Source of the DNA: CAVSQX01 sp963730225
GTDB lineage: Bacteria; Planctomycetota; Phycisphaerae; Tepidisphaerales; Tepidisphaeraceae
Assembly: GCA_963730225.1 (NCBI GenBank)
Contig: CAVSQX010000001.1
Location: 1,601,483-1,665,482 of the forward strand
Direction: 5' to 3'
Length of the DNA: 64,000 nucleotides
Shown: positions 1-7,827 of the stretch, piece after piece
How the letters are laid out: each line of letters opens with the position of its first letter
How positions within the stretch are numbered: position 1 is the stretch's first letter
Translations under genes and position numbers: made by a program
The notes under the pieces: generated by a model
What the model was told of the DNA's origin: nothing
The model's database searches: none
The model's input: only the letters and a program-made list of their open reading frames with translations

Positions 1-442
1 CGTCGGCCGCGGGCGACGAATCGACTTCCGTCACGTCAGACTTTCGATCCATCGCCAGATTCGCCAGCTTGTCGGCCAGCTCATTTTTATGCCGTAAATT
101 GTGCTCGATGCGTGAATCGTCGAACTGACGCAGCAGCGATTGCGCCTCATCGTACAGATTCCTCATGCCGGGATTTTTCACCCGGTATTCGCCGCGCATC
201 TGCTTGATGATCAGTTCGCTGTCGCCGCGAACGATAATTTTTTTCGCGCCCAGCTTTTTGGCTTCGGCCAGCGCGGTGATCAGGGCGCGGTATTCGGCGA
301 CATTGTTGGTGGCCCGGCCGATGAATCGCCCCAGCGTCACCAGCGGTGTTCCATCGGCGGCCGATACCACCACACCGATTCCCGCCGGCCCCGGGTTCCC
401 GCGGCTGCCGCCGTCGAATTGCAGCGTAAGCGTCTCTTGCAT
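1..442 (-). CDS. Ribonuclease HI family protein (3' end beyond window)
   Basis: An RNase H-fold nuclease that would cleave the RNA strand of RNA-DNA hybrids in the cytoplasm. The visible 147 residues carry the full acidic active site: Asp10 in FDGGSRGNPGPAGIG, Glu50 in NNVAEYRA, Asp74 in RGDSELI and Asp124 in NELADKLAN. The start is the ATG at 442, giving MQETLTLQFDGG, which places the first catalytic Asp where the family has it. The stop lies outside the window, so the C-terminus is unknown. It follows a small gene by 11 nt and a COG1579 zinc-ribbon gene, all on the minus strand, so the three probably form an operon. The compact form resembles stand-alone or CobC-linked RNase HI; whether a second domain follows cannot be seen. 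Confidence 0.9.
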   Translation of the reverse strand, partial: MQETLTLQFDGGSRGNPGPAGIGVVVSAADGTPLVTLGRFIGRATNNVAEYRALITALAEAKKLGAKKIIVRGDSELIIKQMRGEYRVKNPGMRNLYDEAQSLLRQFDDSRIEHNLRHKNELADKLANLAMDRKSDVTEVDSSPAAD

Positions 443-453
443 CGATGCCGGCT

Positions 454-666
454 TCACACGGTCGAGTCGGGACTGGTGGCAGTGATGGGAGATTCCGTCA
501 GAGAAATCACCTGAAGCTCGTGCGTGACGGCGGCTTCATCCATCCGGAAGCGAATGATTCTCTCCAAATTCTCGGCCGATTTGCCTTTGTAAATGCCGAC
601 GATTTTTCCGTCGACGGAAAGCTGAAATTCGTGCGGATTCTGTCCGGCGTCCATGGCGTTCTTCAC
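454..666 (-). CDS. Small conserved-context hypothetical protein, 70 aa
   Basis: I do not recognise this family. The predicted protein has 70 residues, starts MKNAMDAGQNPHEFQ, and looks soluble, mixed alpha/beta, with no signal peptide, cysteine pair or membrane segment. The start is a GTG whose last two bases belong to the TGA of the upstream zinc-ribbon gene (GTGA overlap), a layout typical of translational coupling. The RNase HI gene starts 11 nt after its stop. Coding potential is supported mainly by this tight packing and by the sensible residue composition; the function is unknown. It might assist the RNase H or the coiled-coil protein, but that is inference only. Confidence 0.6.
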   Translation of the reverse strand: MKNAMDAGQNPHEFQLSVDGKIVGIYKGKSAENLERIIRFRMDEAAVTHELQVISLTESPITATSPDSTV

Positions 667-1520
667 CGATTCGCCCTGAGCCGCCGAAAGAATCTCGCCG
701 ATTTTTCCCGCGCGCGCGGCGATGATTTTTCGCCGCTTTCACCCGCCGGCGACGGCTGGGCCTTCTTTTTGTTCACCGCCAGTTCCGGGGGAAGATCGTC
801 GGGAATGTAAAGAATCCGCCGGCAGCTGGGGCAAAACACGATTTCGTCGCGCGTGTGCAGCTTGTTGTAGACGTCGGTGACCAGATCCATCATGCACGCC
901 GAGCAGACATATTCTTCCTTGCGGCGATCGGGCTTCATCAGCGCCGACAGCGCTTCGCCCTCGTGATGGTCCGCCAGTCGATTGAAAACCTCCCGGGATT
1001 TGGGAGACATCGTGCTGGCCGCCATCTCCCGGGGGCCGCGCAGCGATTCAATTTCCGCCTGCAATTGCGCCACCGTGTCGCCCACCTGGGTTTTCATCTG
1101 CGCCAGCTTCTGCTGCTCGCTCTCCAGTGCGGCAGCGACGTTGCCCGTTTCCTTCTGCTCCTTTTCAAGCTCGCCCAGCAGGGCAAGGGCCTGCTCTTCC
1201 ACATTCCCGCGGTCGACTTTTTGCGTGTTGATCTCGACTAGAAAGGTCTGATATTCCTTGTTGTTTCTGGCCCCCTGCTGCTGGGTGCGAAGCTTTTCGA
1301 TCTGGGCGTCGCGACTTTTGAGGTCCAGATCAAGATTCGCGCTTTTGGCCGACATTTCCCTGGTTCGGGCGTGGGCGGCCCTGAGCTTTTCCTCCAGATC
1401 GTGGGTTTTGCGCTCCTGAATGCGGACGTTCTTGGTCGCCACGTCCAGCCGCTCCTGAACTTCGCGCAATGCCTGATCGGCTCGGAACAGCTTAACCAGC
1501 GAGATATTCGTCGGACCCAT
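663..1520 (-). CDS. COG1579-type zinc-ribbon coiled-coil protein
   Basis: A 285-residue protein with a long Gln/Glu/Lys-rich coiled coil (about residues 15-165) followed by a C4 zinc ribbon: Cys206-x2-Cys209 and Cys230-x2-Cys233 (YVCSAC and FCPSC). This order is the hallmark of the COG1579/zf-RING_7 family, whose members are predicted nucleic-acid-associated proteins with no settled biochemical role. The C-terminal 40 residues are basic and low-complexity. The start at 1520 is preceded on the minus strand by AGAGGA at good Shine-Dalgarno distance. It is the first gene of a coupled run into the 70-aa gene and RNase HI; pairing of this family with RNase H genes is seen in other phyla and hints at a shared job in RNA-DNA hybrid handling. 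Confidence 0.8.
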   Translation of the reverse strand: MGPTNISLVKLFRADQALREVQERLDVATKNVRIQERKTHDLEEKLRAAHARTREMSAKSANLDLDLKSRDAQIEKLRTQQQGARNNKEYQTFLVEINTQKVDRGNVEEQALALLGELEKEQKETGNVAAALESEQQKLAQMKTQVGDTVAQLQAEIESLRGPREMAASTMSPKSREVFNRLADHHEGEALSALMKPDRRKEEYVCSACMMDLVTDVYNKLHTRDEIVFCPSCRRILYIPDDLPPELAVNKKKAQPSPAGESGEKSSPRAREKSARFFRRLRANR

Positions 1521-1589
1521 AGCAAAATTCCTCTCACCGCAATCGCCGCGCCATTATGGCCAACGAATACCAATTGAAAAGGGGCAAAG

Positions 1590-3248
1590 CTAGCCTCCGC
1601 TTGATTGGGGTGAATCGAATCGACCAATCGCCCGGGCAATTCGCACCAGCGCCGACTGACGCCCTAAGAACTCCAGGCTTTGAAATATGGGCGGACTGAT
1701 CATTGTCCCACTGACGGCCACACGTATCGGCTGAGCTACTTTTCCAAGCCCCTGGCCGGTTTTTTCGCAATGTTCCTTGACTGCCGATTCCAGCGCGACG
1801 GCCGACCATTGCGAAACTGCGGAAAGAACCGGCACGACCGATTTTAGCGCGACAACGCCCTGCTTGTCATTTTTTAGCAGGACTTTTTCGATGGCTTCGG
1901 GCTGATATTCGATTTTGTCGTCGCTTTGAAACAGAAAACGCGATTTTTCCTCCACCTCGCGCAGGACGTGAAAACCGGCGTTCATGTGCAGCACGGCGAT
2001 CAACTGCTCGTCTGTGGCGGCGCGCAGCGGGGAATCGGGATTGACGGTCAGAAAATCCCGCATCGCCGCCACGAGTTGATCCACCGGCGCCTTGCCGAAA
2101 AAATCCGTGCTGAACGACTTGAGCTTGTCGCGGTTGAATTTCGGATTGGCGCTGTTGATTCGGTCCAGCCCAAAGAGCCGAACCATTTCCGCGACGCTCA
2201 TCTGCTCGACGTCGCCGCCGGGGCTCCAGCCCTGAAGCGCCAGAAAATTCAGCAGCACCTCCGGCACGTATCCGTTTCGGCGGAAATCGTGCACCATGAT
2301 CTCCGGCAAATCGGCTTCGCTCAGGCCAACCACCGCCATGACCTTCGGCTGCTCAGCCAGATCGAGCTGCGCCGTTTCGGCGCCGAGCCATTGCTCCAAT
2401 CGGGCCGGCTCGATCCCCGCGGCGGCGGCGACATTCTCGATCGTTTTCTTCGTCGATCGCATCCATTCGTTCACACGCTGGCGGATTCGTCGGTCGCGGT
2501 CGCGCTTGGACAGCTTCTCGCCGGTATCGGGATTCAGCATCACCGACAGGTGCGCGTAAATCGGCCGCGGATAGCCCAGCGCGGCTTGCAGGGCGATGTG
2601 GTTGAAGGTGTTTTTCAGATGCTCCAAGCCGCGCAGCACATGCGTGATGCCCATCTCGGCGTCGTCGACGACGACTCCGAAGTGATACGTCGGCATGCCG
2701 TCGGTTTTGCGGATGACAAAATCCTGGCTCTCCATCGCCGGCTGCACGACTTCCTTGTTCAGCACGACATCGCAAAAGCGATATTCCTGCACGGGCATTT
2801 GAAAACGAATCACCGATTTGCGTCCCTCATCGGCGAACCGGCGAAGTTGATCGGCGGTGTACGTCGGCTTGCGGAAGATGAACGGCCGCTTGGCCCGCAC
2901 CGCCTGCTGACGCATCGCATCGAGTTCCTGCGGCGATTCCCACGCTTCGTACGCCAAGCCGCGGGCCAGCAGGTCGTCGATGATGCGATTGTAAATTGGC
3001 AGCCGCTTCGATTGGTAAACCAATTCCGGATTGTCCCAGTGCAAACCGAGCCATTTCAGATCGGAAAGCAATTGCTGGGTCGCATCCTGGGTGCTGCGTG
3101 CCAGGTCGGTGTCTTCGATTCGCAGCAGGAATTTCCCGCCGGTGTGCCGGGCCAGCAGCCAATTGAACAGGGCGGTGCGTGCCCCGCCGACGTGGAGATA
3201 TCCGGTGGGCGACGGGGCGAAGCGGGTCACGACAGCCGGATCGGCCAT
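1590..3248 (-). CDS. gltX: Glutamate--tRNA ligase
   Basis: Class I aminoacyl-tRNA synthetase that charges tRNA-Glu. The 552-residue product has the ATP-binding HIGH-type motif PTGYLHVGG (residues 14-22), the LLRIEDTD segment at 41-48, and the KMSKS-type loop KLSKR at 245-249. The length is 50-80 residues above a typical bacterial enzyme; the extra lies partly in an insertion after KLSKR (residues about 252-290). The C-terminal anticodon-binding helical region is complete. It lies 9 nt downstream of pssA on the same strand. There is no clear Shine-Dalgarno before the ATG, but a CATAAT box sits 8 nt upstream. A non-discriminating GluRS charging tRNA-Gln too is possible, since no GatCAB genes are in view. 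Confidence 0.95.
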   Translation of the reverse strand: MADPAVVTRFAPSPTGYLHVGGARTALFNWLLARHTGGKFLLRIEDTDLARSTQDATQQLLSDLKWLGLHWDNPELVYQSKRLPIYNRIIDDLLARGLAYEAWESPQELDAMRQQAVRAKRPFIFRKPTYTADQLRRFADEGRKSVIRFQMPVQEYRFCDVVLNKEVVQPAMESQDFVIRKTDGMPTYHFGVVVDDAEMGITHVLRGLEHLKNTFNHIALQAALGYPRPIYAHLSVMLNPDTGEKLSKRDRDRRIRQRVNEWMRSTKKTIENVAAAAGIEPARLEQWLGAETAQLDLAEQPKVMAVVGLSEADLPEIMVHDFRRNGYVPEVLLNFLALQGWSPGGDVEQMSVAEMVRLFGLDRINSANPKFNRDKLKSFSTDFFGKAPVDQLVAAMRDFLTVNPDSPLRAATDEQLIAVLHMNAGFHVLREVEEKSRFLFQSDDKIEYQPEAIEKVLLKNDKQGVVALKSVVPVLSAVSQWSAVALESAVKEHCEKTGQGLGKVAQPIRVAVSGTMISPPIFQSLEFLGRQSALVRIARAIGRFDSPQSSGG

Positions 3249-3256
3249 GGAGGCGG

Positions 3257-3262
3257 ATTATG
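3257..3262 (-). promoter_or_regulatory. Possible -10 box for a near-leaderless gltX transcript
   Basis: CATAAT on the minus strand lies 8 nt before the gltX ATG and overlaps the pssA stop codon. A weak TTGCGG lies 16 nt further upstream. If used, transcription would start at or next to the start codon. Weak evidence on its own; see the matching finding. Confidence 0.25.
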
Positions 3263-4163
3263 CGGAGGCCGGCCGCCGCCGCAAGCGTGCCACGGCGGAA
3301 AGCGCCCCCCAGACCACATAGAACACCATTCCCGCGGCGATGGCGTACTGGTGCCAGACGATCAGCACGAGCAATCCAACCAGCACCGCCAGAAGCCGCC
3401 CGATCGATCGCTTGCCGCGCAGATATCGATTGACCAGGTGCGGATAGCGAATCTTGCTGATCATGAGCAACCCGGTCAGCAACACGATGCCCGGCAGCAG
3501 CACCACGCACAGCGAGGAGGCGTGGCCGACCATTCGTCCGGTCCAGGAGGAATCGCCCAGGTCAAAGGCGGTATGGGCCAAATCCTGCTGCATCAGCACC
3601 CACGCCGCTACCGTCCCGCCCGCCGCCGGGCTGGGCAGGCCCAAAAAGCTGAAATGATGCTGCTCGCCGTGCTCATTGCTGACATTGAATCGAGCCAATC
3701 GCAGGGCCGCACAACTGAGATAGAGCGCTCCAATGGCCCAGATGAGGCGCGACAGCATCGGCGGAACGCCCGGATACGCGGCCTTGACCAGCACCAAAGC
3801 CAGGAACGCCGGGGCCGCGCCGAAGCTGATGACATCAGCGAGGCTGTCGAGCTGTCCGCCGAAATCGGTGGTGTGGCGGGCGAAGCGAGCCAATCGGCCG
3901 TCCAGCGCATCGAACACCATCGCGGCGAAAATCAGATACGCGGCCATCGTGAACGGATGAAGCGAGAAGAATGTCGTCAGAGGATCGAGGTTGTGCGTGC
4001 CCGTCGCCATCGTGCAGATGTACATCGCGCCAAACCCGCAGACGGCGTTGCCGAGGGTGGCCATGCTGGGCAGAAAATAAACCGAACGGATGTAAGCCCT
4101 GCGTCCTCGGCGGCGAAGCCGTCGCAGACGGGGATGGGGTCGGTGAGAGGTCGCTTCATCCAT
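3258..4163 (-). CDS. pssA: CDP-diacylglycerol--serine O-phosphatidyltransferase
   Basis: Membrane enzyme making phosphatidylserine from CDP-diacylglycerol and serine, the first step to phosphatidylethanolamine. The 301-residue protein has the CDP-alcohol phosphotransferase signature D-G-x2-A-R-x8-G-x3-D-x3-D: Asp88-Gly89, Ala92-Arg93, Gly102, Asp106, Asp110. Seven or eight hydrophobic segments follow a basic N-terminus rich in Arg (residues 8-26). The next enzyme of the pathway, psd, ends 10 nt upstream on the same strand, so the two are very likely co-transcribed. The chosen ATG gives MDEATSHR; no good Shine-Dalgarno is seen, consistent with re-initiation after psd. The pair tells that this organism makes PE by the serine route. 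Confidence 0.93.
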   Translation of the reverse strand: MDEATSHRPHPRLRRLRRRGRRAYIRSVYFLPSMATLGNAVCGFGAMYICTMATGTHNLDPLTTFFSLHPFTMAAYLIFAAMVFDALDGRLARFARHTTDFGGQLDSLADVISFGAAPAFLALVLVKAAYPGVPPMLSRLIWAIGALYLSCAALRLARFNVSNEHGEQHHFSFLGLPSPAAGGTVAAWVLMQQDLAHTAFDLGDSSWTGRMVGHASSLCVVLLPGIVLLTGLLMISKIRYPHLVNRYLRGKRSIGRLLAVLVGLLVLIVWHQYAIAAGMVFYVVWGALSAVARLRRRPASA

Positions 4164-4173
4164 AGCCGGTTGC

Positions 4174-4905
4174 TCAGGCAGGCGTGCTTCGGCCGATCAG
4201 AGGCTCCAGTTCGGTATCGGGCGATGGAACCGTCGTTGCATGAATCGGCTGCTTGAGGCTGGCGATCACATCGGCGGCTCCGCGCACGGCCTGTCCGATT
4301 TTCACGCGAATCTGCGGCTCCATCCATTTGGGAATCGTCAGCTCCGTTCGACTGCCGAATTTTATCATGCCGATGCGCTGGCCGCGCTCGACGATCTGTC
4401 CGACCTCGGTCGTCGAGACGATTCGCCGAGCGATCAATCCGACAATCTGTTTCACGACGGCGATGGGCTTTCCGGTTTTCTCATCGCCCAGCACGATGGT
4501 GTTCGATTCGTTCTGATCCGACGCCTGATCGTGCCGCATGGCGTTGACGAATTTCCCTTTTTTGTACGTGACCGACAGCACTTTGCCTTCGCACGGGCTG
4601 CGATTGATGTGAACGTTGAAGACGGAAAGAAAAATCCCGACGCGGATCGCCGGACCGCCGAGCAGCGGATCGTTTTCGATTTCCGTGATATCCGAAACGG
4701 TTCCGTCGGCCGGGCTGACCATGATGTGCTGCTCGGTGGGAATCCGCCGGTGCGGATCGCGGAAAAATGCGAAAAGCCAGATGAACACCGGCAGCACGAT
4801 GAAGGCGAGCGGGTGAATATCCCAGCCCAATCCGATCGCGCACAGCGAAAGCACCACGCTGCCGATCAGCAGCTCGCGCCAGCCGTGACGGGTTAACGGA
4901 AGCAT
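4174..4905 (-). CDS. psd: Phosphatidylserine decarboxylase (short form)
   Basis: Converts phosphatidylserine to phosphatidylethanolamine at the membrane. The 243-residue protein is of the short, archaeal-type PSD class. Two hydrophobic segments lie near residues 11-30 and 32-48, followed by the conserved FFRDPHR stretch (47-53). The VSPADG segment is at 63-68 and VFNVHINR at 95-102. The self-cleavage site is Gly184-Ser185 in KFGSRTEL; Ser185 would become the pyruvoyl cofactor after autocatalytic cleavage. The gene precedes pssA with 10 nt spacing. A good -35/-10 pair ends 6 nt before the ATG with no Shine-Dalgarno in between, so the mRNA may be leaderless. Confidence 0.93.
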   Translation of the reverse strand: MLPLTRHGWRELLIGSVVLSLCAIGLGWDIHPLAFIVLPVFIWLFAFFRDPHRRIPTEQHIMVSPADGTVSDITEIENDPLLGGPAIRVGIFLSVFNVHINRSPCEGKVLSVTYKKGKFVNAMRHDQASDQNESNTIVLGDEKTGKPIAVVKQIVGLIARRIVSTTEVGQIVERGQRIGMIKFGSRTELTIPKWMEPQIRVKIGQAVRGAADVIASLKQPIHATTVPSPDTELEPLIGRSTPA

Positions 4906-4911
4906 CGGCGC

Positions 4912-4940
4912 AAGCTAGAAGAGGGGTTGGGGGTTGTCAA
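4912..4940 (-). promoter_or_regulatory. Sigma70-like promoter for psd-pssA
   Basis: On the minus strand TTGACA (4940-4935) is followed after 17 nt by TAGCTT (4917-4912). The -10 ends 6 nt before the psd ATG at 4905, which would put the transcription start at about the start codon. The -35 is perfect and the -10 is poor (3 of 6). Confidence 0.4.
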
Positions 4941-5408
4941 ACGTGCCGGTTGATCTCGCGATTCGATTTTGAACGATCGATTCTTCTTGCGAGACGACGA
5001 CGTTTTTTTTCTTTGTGGCGACGAGTGCGGACAAAACTATGCGCTTAGCCAGCGCTGAAATTGGACGGTTTTCGTTTTAATTTGTTGTTGAATAAGCAGT
5101 TAAGAGACTTTACAGGGGGTATGCGCTTTTGGAAGGTGTGAACCCCCTTCTGCCGGGCTGTCGGTGGCGGGGATCGGGGCAACGAGCGGCGGCTTTTGCG
5201 CCCCAGCCATTGGACGGCGAGGCGGGCAGGACGGCGGAATCCGAAGGGCTGGTTCAAACATGGATGGACGGGACGCACAGGATCAGAGGAGGAAAAGCAT
5301 TCTGAATTTCATCATGTCCATCCTGTAAATCCATGTTGATTCTTAACGGGCGACAGGCGGCCGGCCGGGAATGGATGCGGGGCCGATGCGGATGGTGTTC
5401 GCACCGAA
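4941..5408. other. Non-coding stretch between psd and a phosphoesterase gene
   Basis: No credible gene. The only open frame, 77 codons on the minus strand at 5045-5278, has shadow-like Arg/Pro-rich composition and no ribosome site. The segment is AT-richer in its first half, with runs of T near 5000-5090. Its right part contains an imperfect inverted repeat listed separately. Confidence 0.5.
5258..5338. repeat. Imperfect inverted repeat, ACATGGAT/ACAGGATG word type
   Basis: A 27-nt left arm (5258-5284) begins AACATGGAT. Its partner on the opposite strand (5338-5312) also begins AACATGGAT and continues with ACAGGATG-like words; about 21 of 27 positions match. The spacer is 27 nt. It sits downstream of the phosphoesterase gene that ends at 5409. 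There is no T-run, so it is not a standard terminator. Confidence 0.5.
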
Positions 5409-6094
5409 TCATAATAAAGTCGAACTTACGGTTCCGTCGTGCGAAATAGTCAGCACGCCTCCGCGCGGACCGGGGTTGACGATTAAGGTGTTATCCCGCC
5501 GCCATTGCTGACCGAACCACGTGTGAACATGGCCCTGCACCACCGCAATCGGCTTCAGTTCGTCCACGAAGTTGGCGATGCAGGTGAATGTCCAATGCTT
5601 CGGCGTCTGGTCCCACGGAGGGCCTGGAAACTTCGGTGGATAGTGCGTTAATAAAACCACCATCTCGCCCCGCATCATCACACGCTGCAATCGCCGGCGA
5701 AGGTCCTGGCATTGCGCATCCAAATCAGTTTCACCGGGAAGATCGTAATACCGCCGGGCGCAAACCCGATCCCCGCAATCCAAAGCCGCGGCACCGGCCT
5801 GCGGAGATTCCCGGAAATATCCTCCGCCGCTCGAAAGAATCGCCCTGGATCGCGATAATCGTGATTGCCCCGAACGGCAAGCACCGGCACCCCAAGCGAT
5901 TCGACCCACTGCCGCGGCAACGGATCATCGTCATCCTCAATCAAGGTCGGCGCATCATAGATGTCCCCCGCATGCAAAACGGCGGCGATGTTTACCCCAT
6001 TCCACACCGGCAGCGCTCCGCCGTGCGTGTCCGAGCAGACACCCAGCAGGATATTTGGCGATTCCTGCATAAATGCGACCCGGAAAGCCCCCAT
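5409..6094 (-). pseudogene. Calcineurin-like metallophosphoesterase, frameshifted
   Basis: A small phosphoesterase split over two frames. The upstream part (6094 to about 5750) has the metal-binding motifs GVCSDTHGG, LHAGDIYD and VRGNHDYRD. The downstream part (about 5750 to 5409) has VVLLTHYPPKFPG, VVQGHVHTWFG and VNPGPRGG, the last metal ligands and product-end motif. One missing base near 5750 separates APGG from RYYDLPGE; restoring it gives a 228-residue enzyme of the YfcE-like size. All catalytic motifs survive, so this is either a sequencing indel or a recent mutation. It follows a 69-aa gene by 7 nt on the same strand. An alternative start is the ATG at 6070. The substrate cannot be predicted. 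Confidence 0.7.
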
Positions 6095-6101
6095 CTGCCT
6101 G

Positions 6102-6311
6102 TTAAATCTCTTCGATCACCAGAATCCGGCAGGACAGCCTTTCTTCCGTCTCCGACTTTTCCATCGGTTCGGCGTGCACGCCGCTGGGATGCTCTTTTTC
6201 CAGAATCTCCCGCAGCGCCGACTCGGCTGCTTCGGGCGATTTCCCACCCACCAGACGTGCACCCCGACCCTTCACACACACATACTCGACTCGAAAATAT
6301 CTCATGGCCAT
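6102..6311 (-). CDS. Small hypothetical protein, 69 aa
   Basis: Unrecognised family. The 69-residue product starts MAMRYFRVEYVCVKG and has a strand-rich first half and a helical middle (SPEAAESALREILEKEH), consistent with a small alpha/beta fold. There is no signal peptide or cysteine cluster. It ends 7 nt before the frameshifted phosphoesterase on the same strand, so the two are probably co-transcribed. The acidic and helical composition suggests a true gene rather than a shadow. Function is unknown; a regulatory or partner role for the phosphoesterase would be a guess. Confidence 0.5.
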   Translation of the reverse strand: MAMRYFRVEYVCVKGRGARLVGGKSPEAAESALREILEKEHPSGVHAEPMEKSETEERLSCRILVIEEI

Positions 6312-6464
6312 CTCCAGGTATGCGCAGGGACAATCCCAGCGGCCTCCATGACCATGAAATTCATCGAACCTGGATTACATCTTGCTCCTTTCGGCTTTAC
6401 TCAAATGCTTCGTCACGCCATCCTCGGCTACGAGCACAAATTGCTATGTCACCGATGCTTCAGA

Positions 6465-7039
6465 TCATAACCGCCCCCACCGGACAAAAACTGTCCGCTC
6501 ATCGCCCGTCGTCAATGCTGATGGTGGGATTCGGATAGATTCGTCATCGTCGGCCTCCATTGCCTCTGCCGGCATGAATGCCACATGCGACGGGCGGCAA
6601 TCGTAGACCTGCGAAGCTATGACACGCCAATTCGGCAGTGGGTAGGCAGCGTCAGCCAGCAAATCTCCCCATGCCTGGTCCGGGATCAGTTTCCGGGCAT
6701 CAATCGGGGCTCGTTGCCTTCATGGCGTCGATTTGCCGACACTGCCGCCGACGGTGAAACAATTTCGTAGGCTGTATGGTGGGCTCCAGTGTTAAATGAT
6801 ATAGATACAGGAAGTGGCAAAGCATTCCAGTGCTCAATGACTCGCTGGCAGTGGTCGGTCCCGGCACGGCCGGTGCCGCGAACCACGCATTGCCGATATC
6901 TATTCACATACCCGGGCGTTGTTGTTTTCGACGGCATTTGCTCCATCTCCCGCCAATTGCAAGCCATGGCGTTAGCGAAGGCCGAAAATCCAGCCTTCAA
7001 ACCTAATCTGATCCAGTAAACCAGTATTCCCGGTGCCAT
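6465..7039 (-). pseudogene. Possible remnants of one or two small genes
   Basis: Two short open frames overlap here. One (7039-6686) contains TTTPGYVNRYRQCVV followed by GTGRAGTDH, which resembles the start of a small zinc-ribbon family I recall as YVNRNGQ...GTDH...; the cysteine-rich second half of that family is not present. The other (6662-6465) reads LADAAYPLPNWRVIASQVYDC with a coherent C-terminus ending VFVRWGRL, and it can be extended upstream without an ATG. A frameshift near 6705 could join them. The overall picture is gene decay on the minus strand, downstream of the broken DUF429-like gene. The identity is uncertain. Confidence 0.25.
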
Positions 7040-7827
7040 TTGGCAGATCGCCAGGCAAGGCGAACCAGTCCCGAATCTTTCCGGCGTCGTTTGCCGCCTG
7101 GACGTGCCTTAACACCTTCAATGCGTCGCGCTCGTGATCGGTCCGGCAAGGCCCAATATCGCGAGCGCGGCAAATCGCCGGGTAGCTTTCGACAATCACG
7201 TTGTTTTTTTTCCCTACGTCCTCGAAAGGCCATATTGCGAAGTCGCAATTGCCCTGCTCCCGCAGCACCAAAAGACGGTTCAATGCATTCATTCCGGTGA
7301 TGGTATGGTAGCCAACTGTTGCACCATGACCTAAATACCATTGGCTTATCGCCTGCGGCACGATGGCCTCAGTGCCTCTCCAATAGTGTACGCCGTTGTC
7401 GAGATAGAATCTAAAATCCGATCGATCGTCGTTGAAGCGATACGGACCATGCCCAGCGAACCTTTCCCACGCATTAACGGTTAGGGCGAAAGCTCGTACC
7501 GTCTTCTTCTCGGTATACAGTTCACTGACCGCCGCCAGCAGGTCGCCAGGCCCAGCCCTGTGCACCAAATACCTTTGTGTCGGTGCCGACGGGATAGCTA
7601 AACCCAAAATCCAGCGCGATCAAAGTTGACGGGCCATCACCGGCCACGGTCGCTTGCAAATAGCTGCAAACCTCGGAACGTGTCCAATTGCAGCAGTTTG
7701 GAGTCGGGGGTGGGACAATCGAAGGGTTTTCTTTTCCCTGTTCCCATTTGGCCAAGCGGAGCCCGGGCAGCCTCTCAGACTCAGTTCCGGCCCCGGACCA
7801 ATCGACTGACAGGATTCTCTCGAACAT
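6972..7827 (-). pseudogene. DUF429-like predicted nuclease, frameshifted
   Basis: Two frames encode one protein. The N-terminal part (7827 to about 7550) starts MFERILSVDWSGAG and includes LIALDFGFSYPVG, Asp-bearing strands of an RNase H-like fold. The C-terminal part (about 7550 to 6972) has GDLLAAVSELYTEKK and the NVIVESYPAICR and DHERDAL motifs typical of DUF429. One extra base near 7550, between AQGWA and GDLLAAV, breaks the frame; removing it gives about 284 residues. DUF429 proteins are predicted nucleases of unknown role. The start overlaps the 3' end of the WYL regulator by 47 nt, so the two are probably a regulator-effector pair. The family call is from motif resemblance only. Confidence 0.45.

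Noticed and set aside
1926..4256. 776-codon open frame on the plus strand opposite gltX and pssA
   Set aside because: It runs antisense through two certain genes, is rich in His/Arg/Gln/Gly as expected from a shadow of GC-rich codons, and has no domain.
5045..5278. 77-codon minus-strand ORF
   Set aside because: Arg/Pro-rich, no ribosome site, and overlaps the left arm of an inverted repeat.
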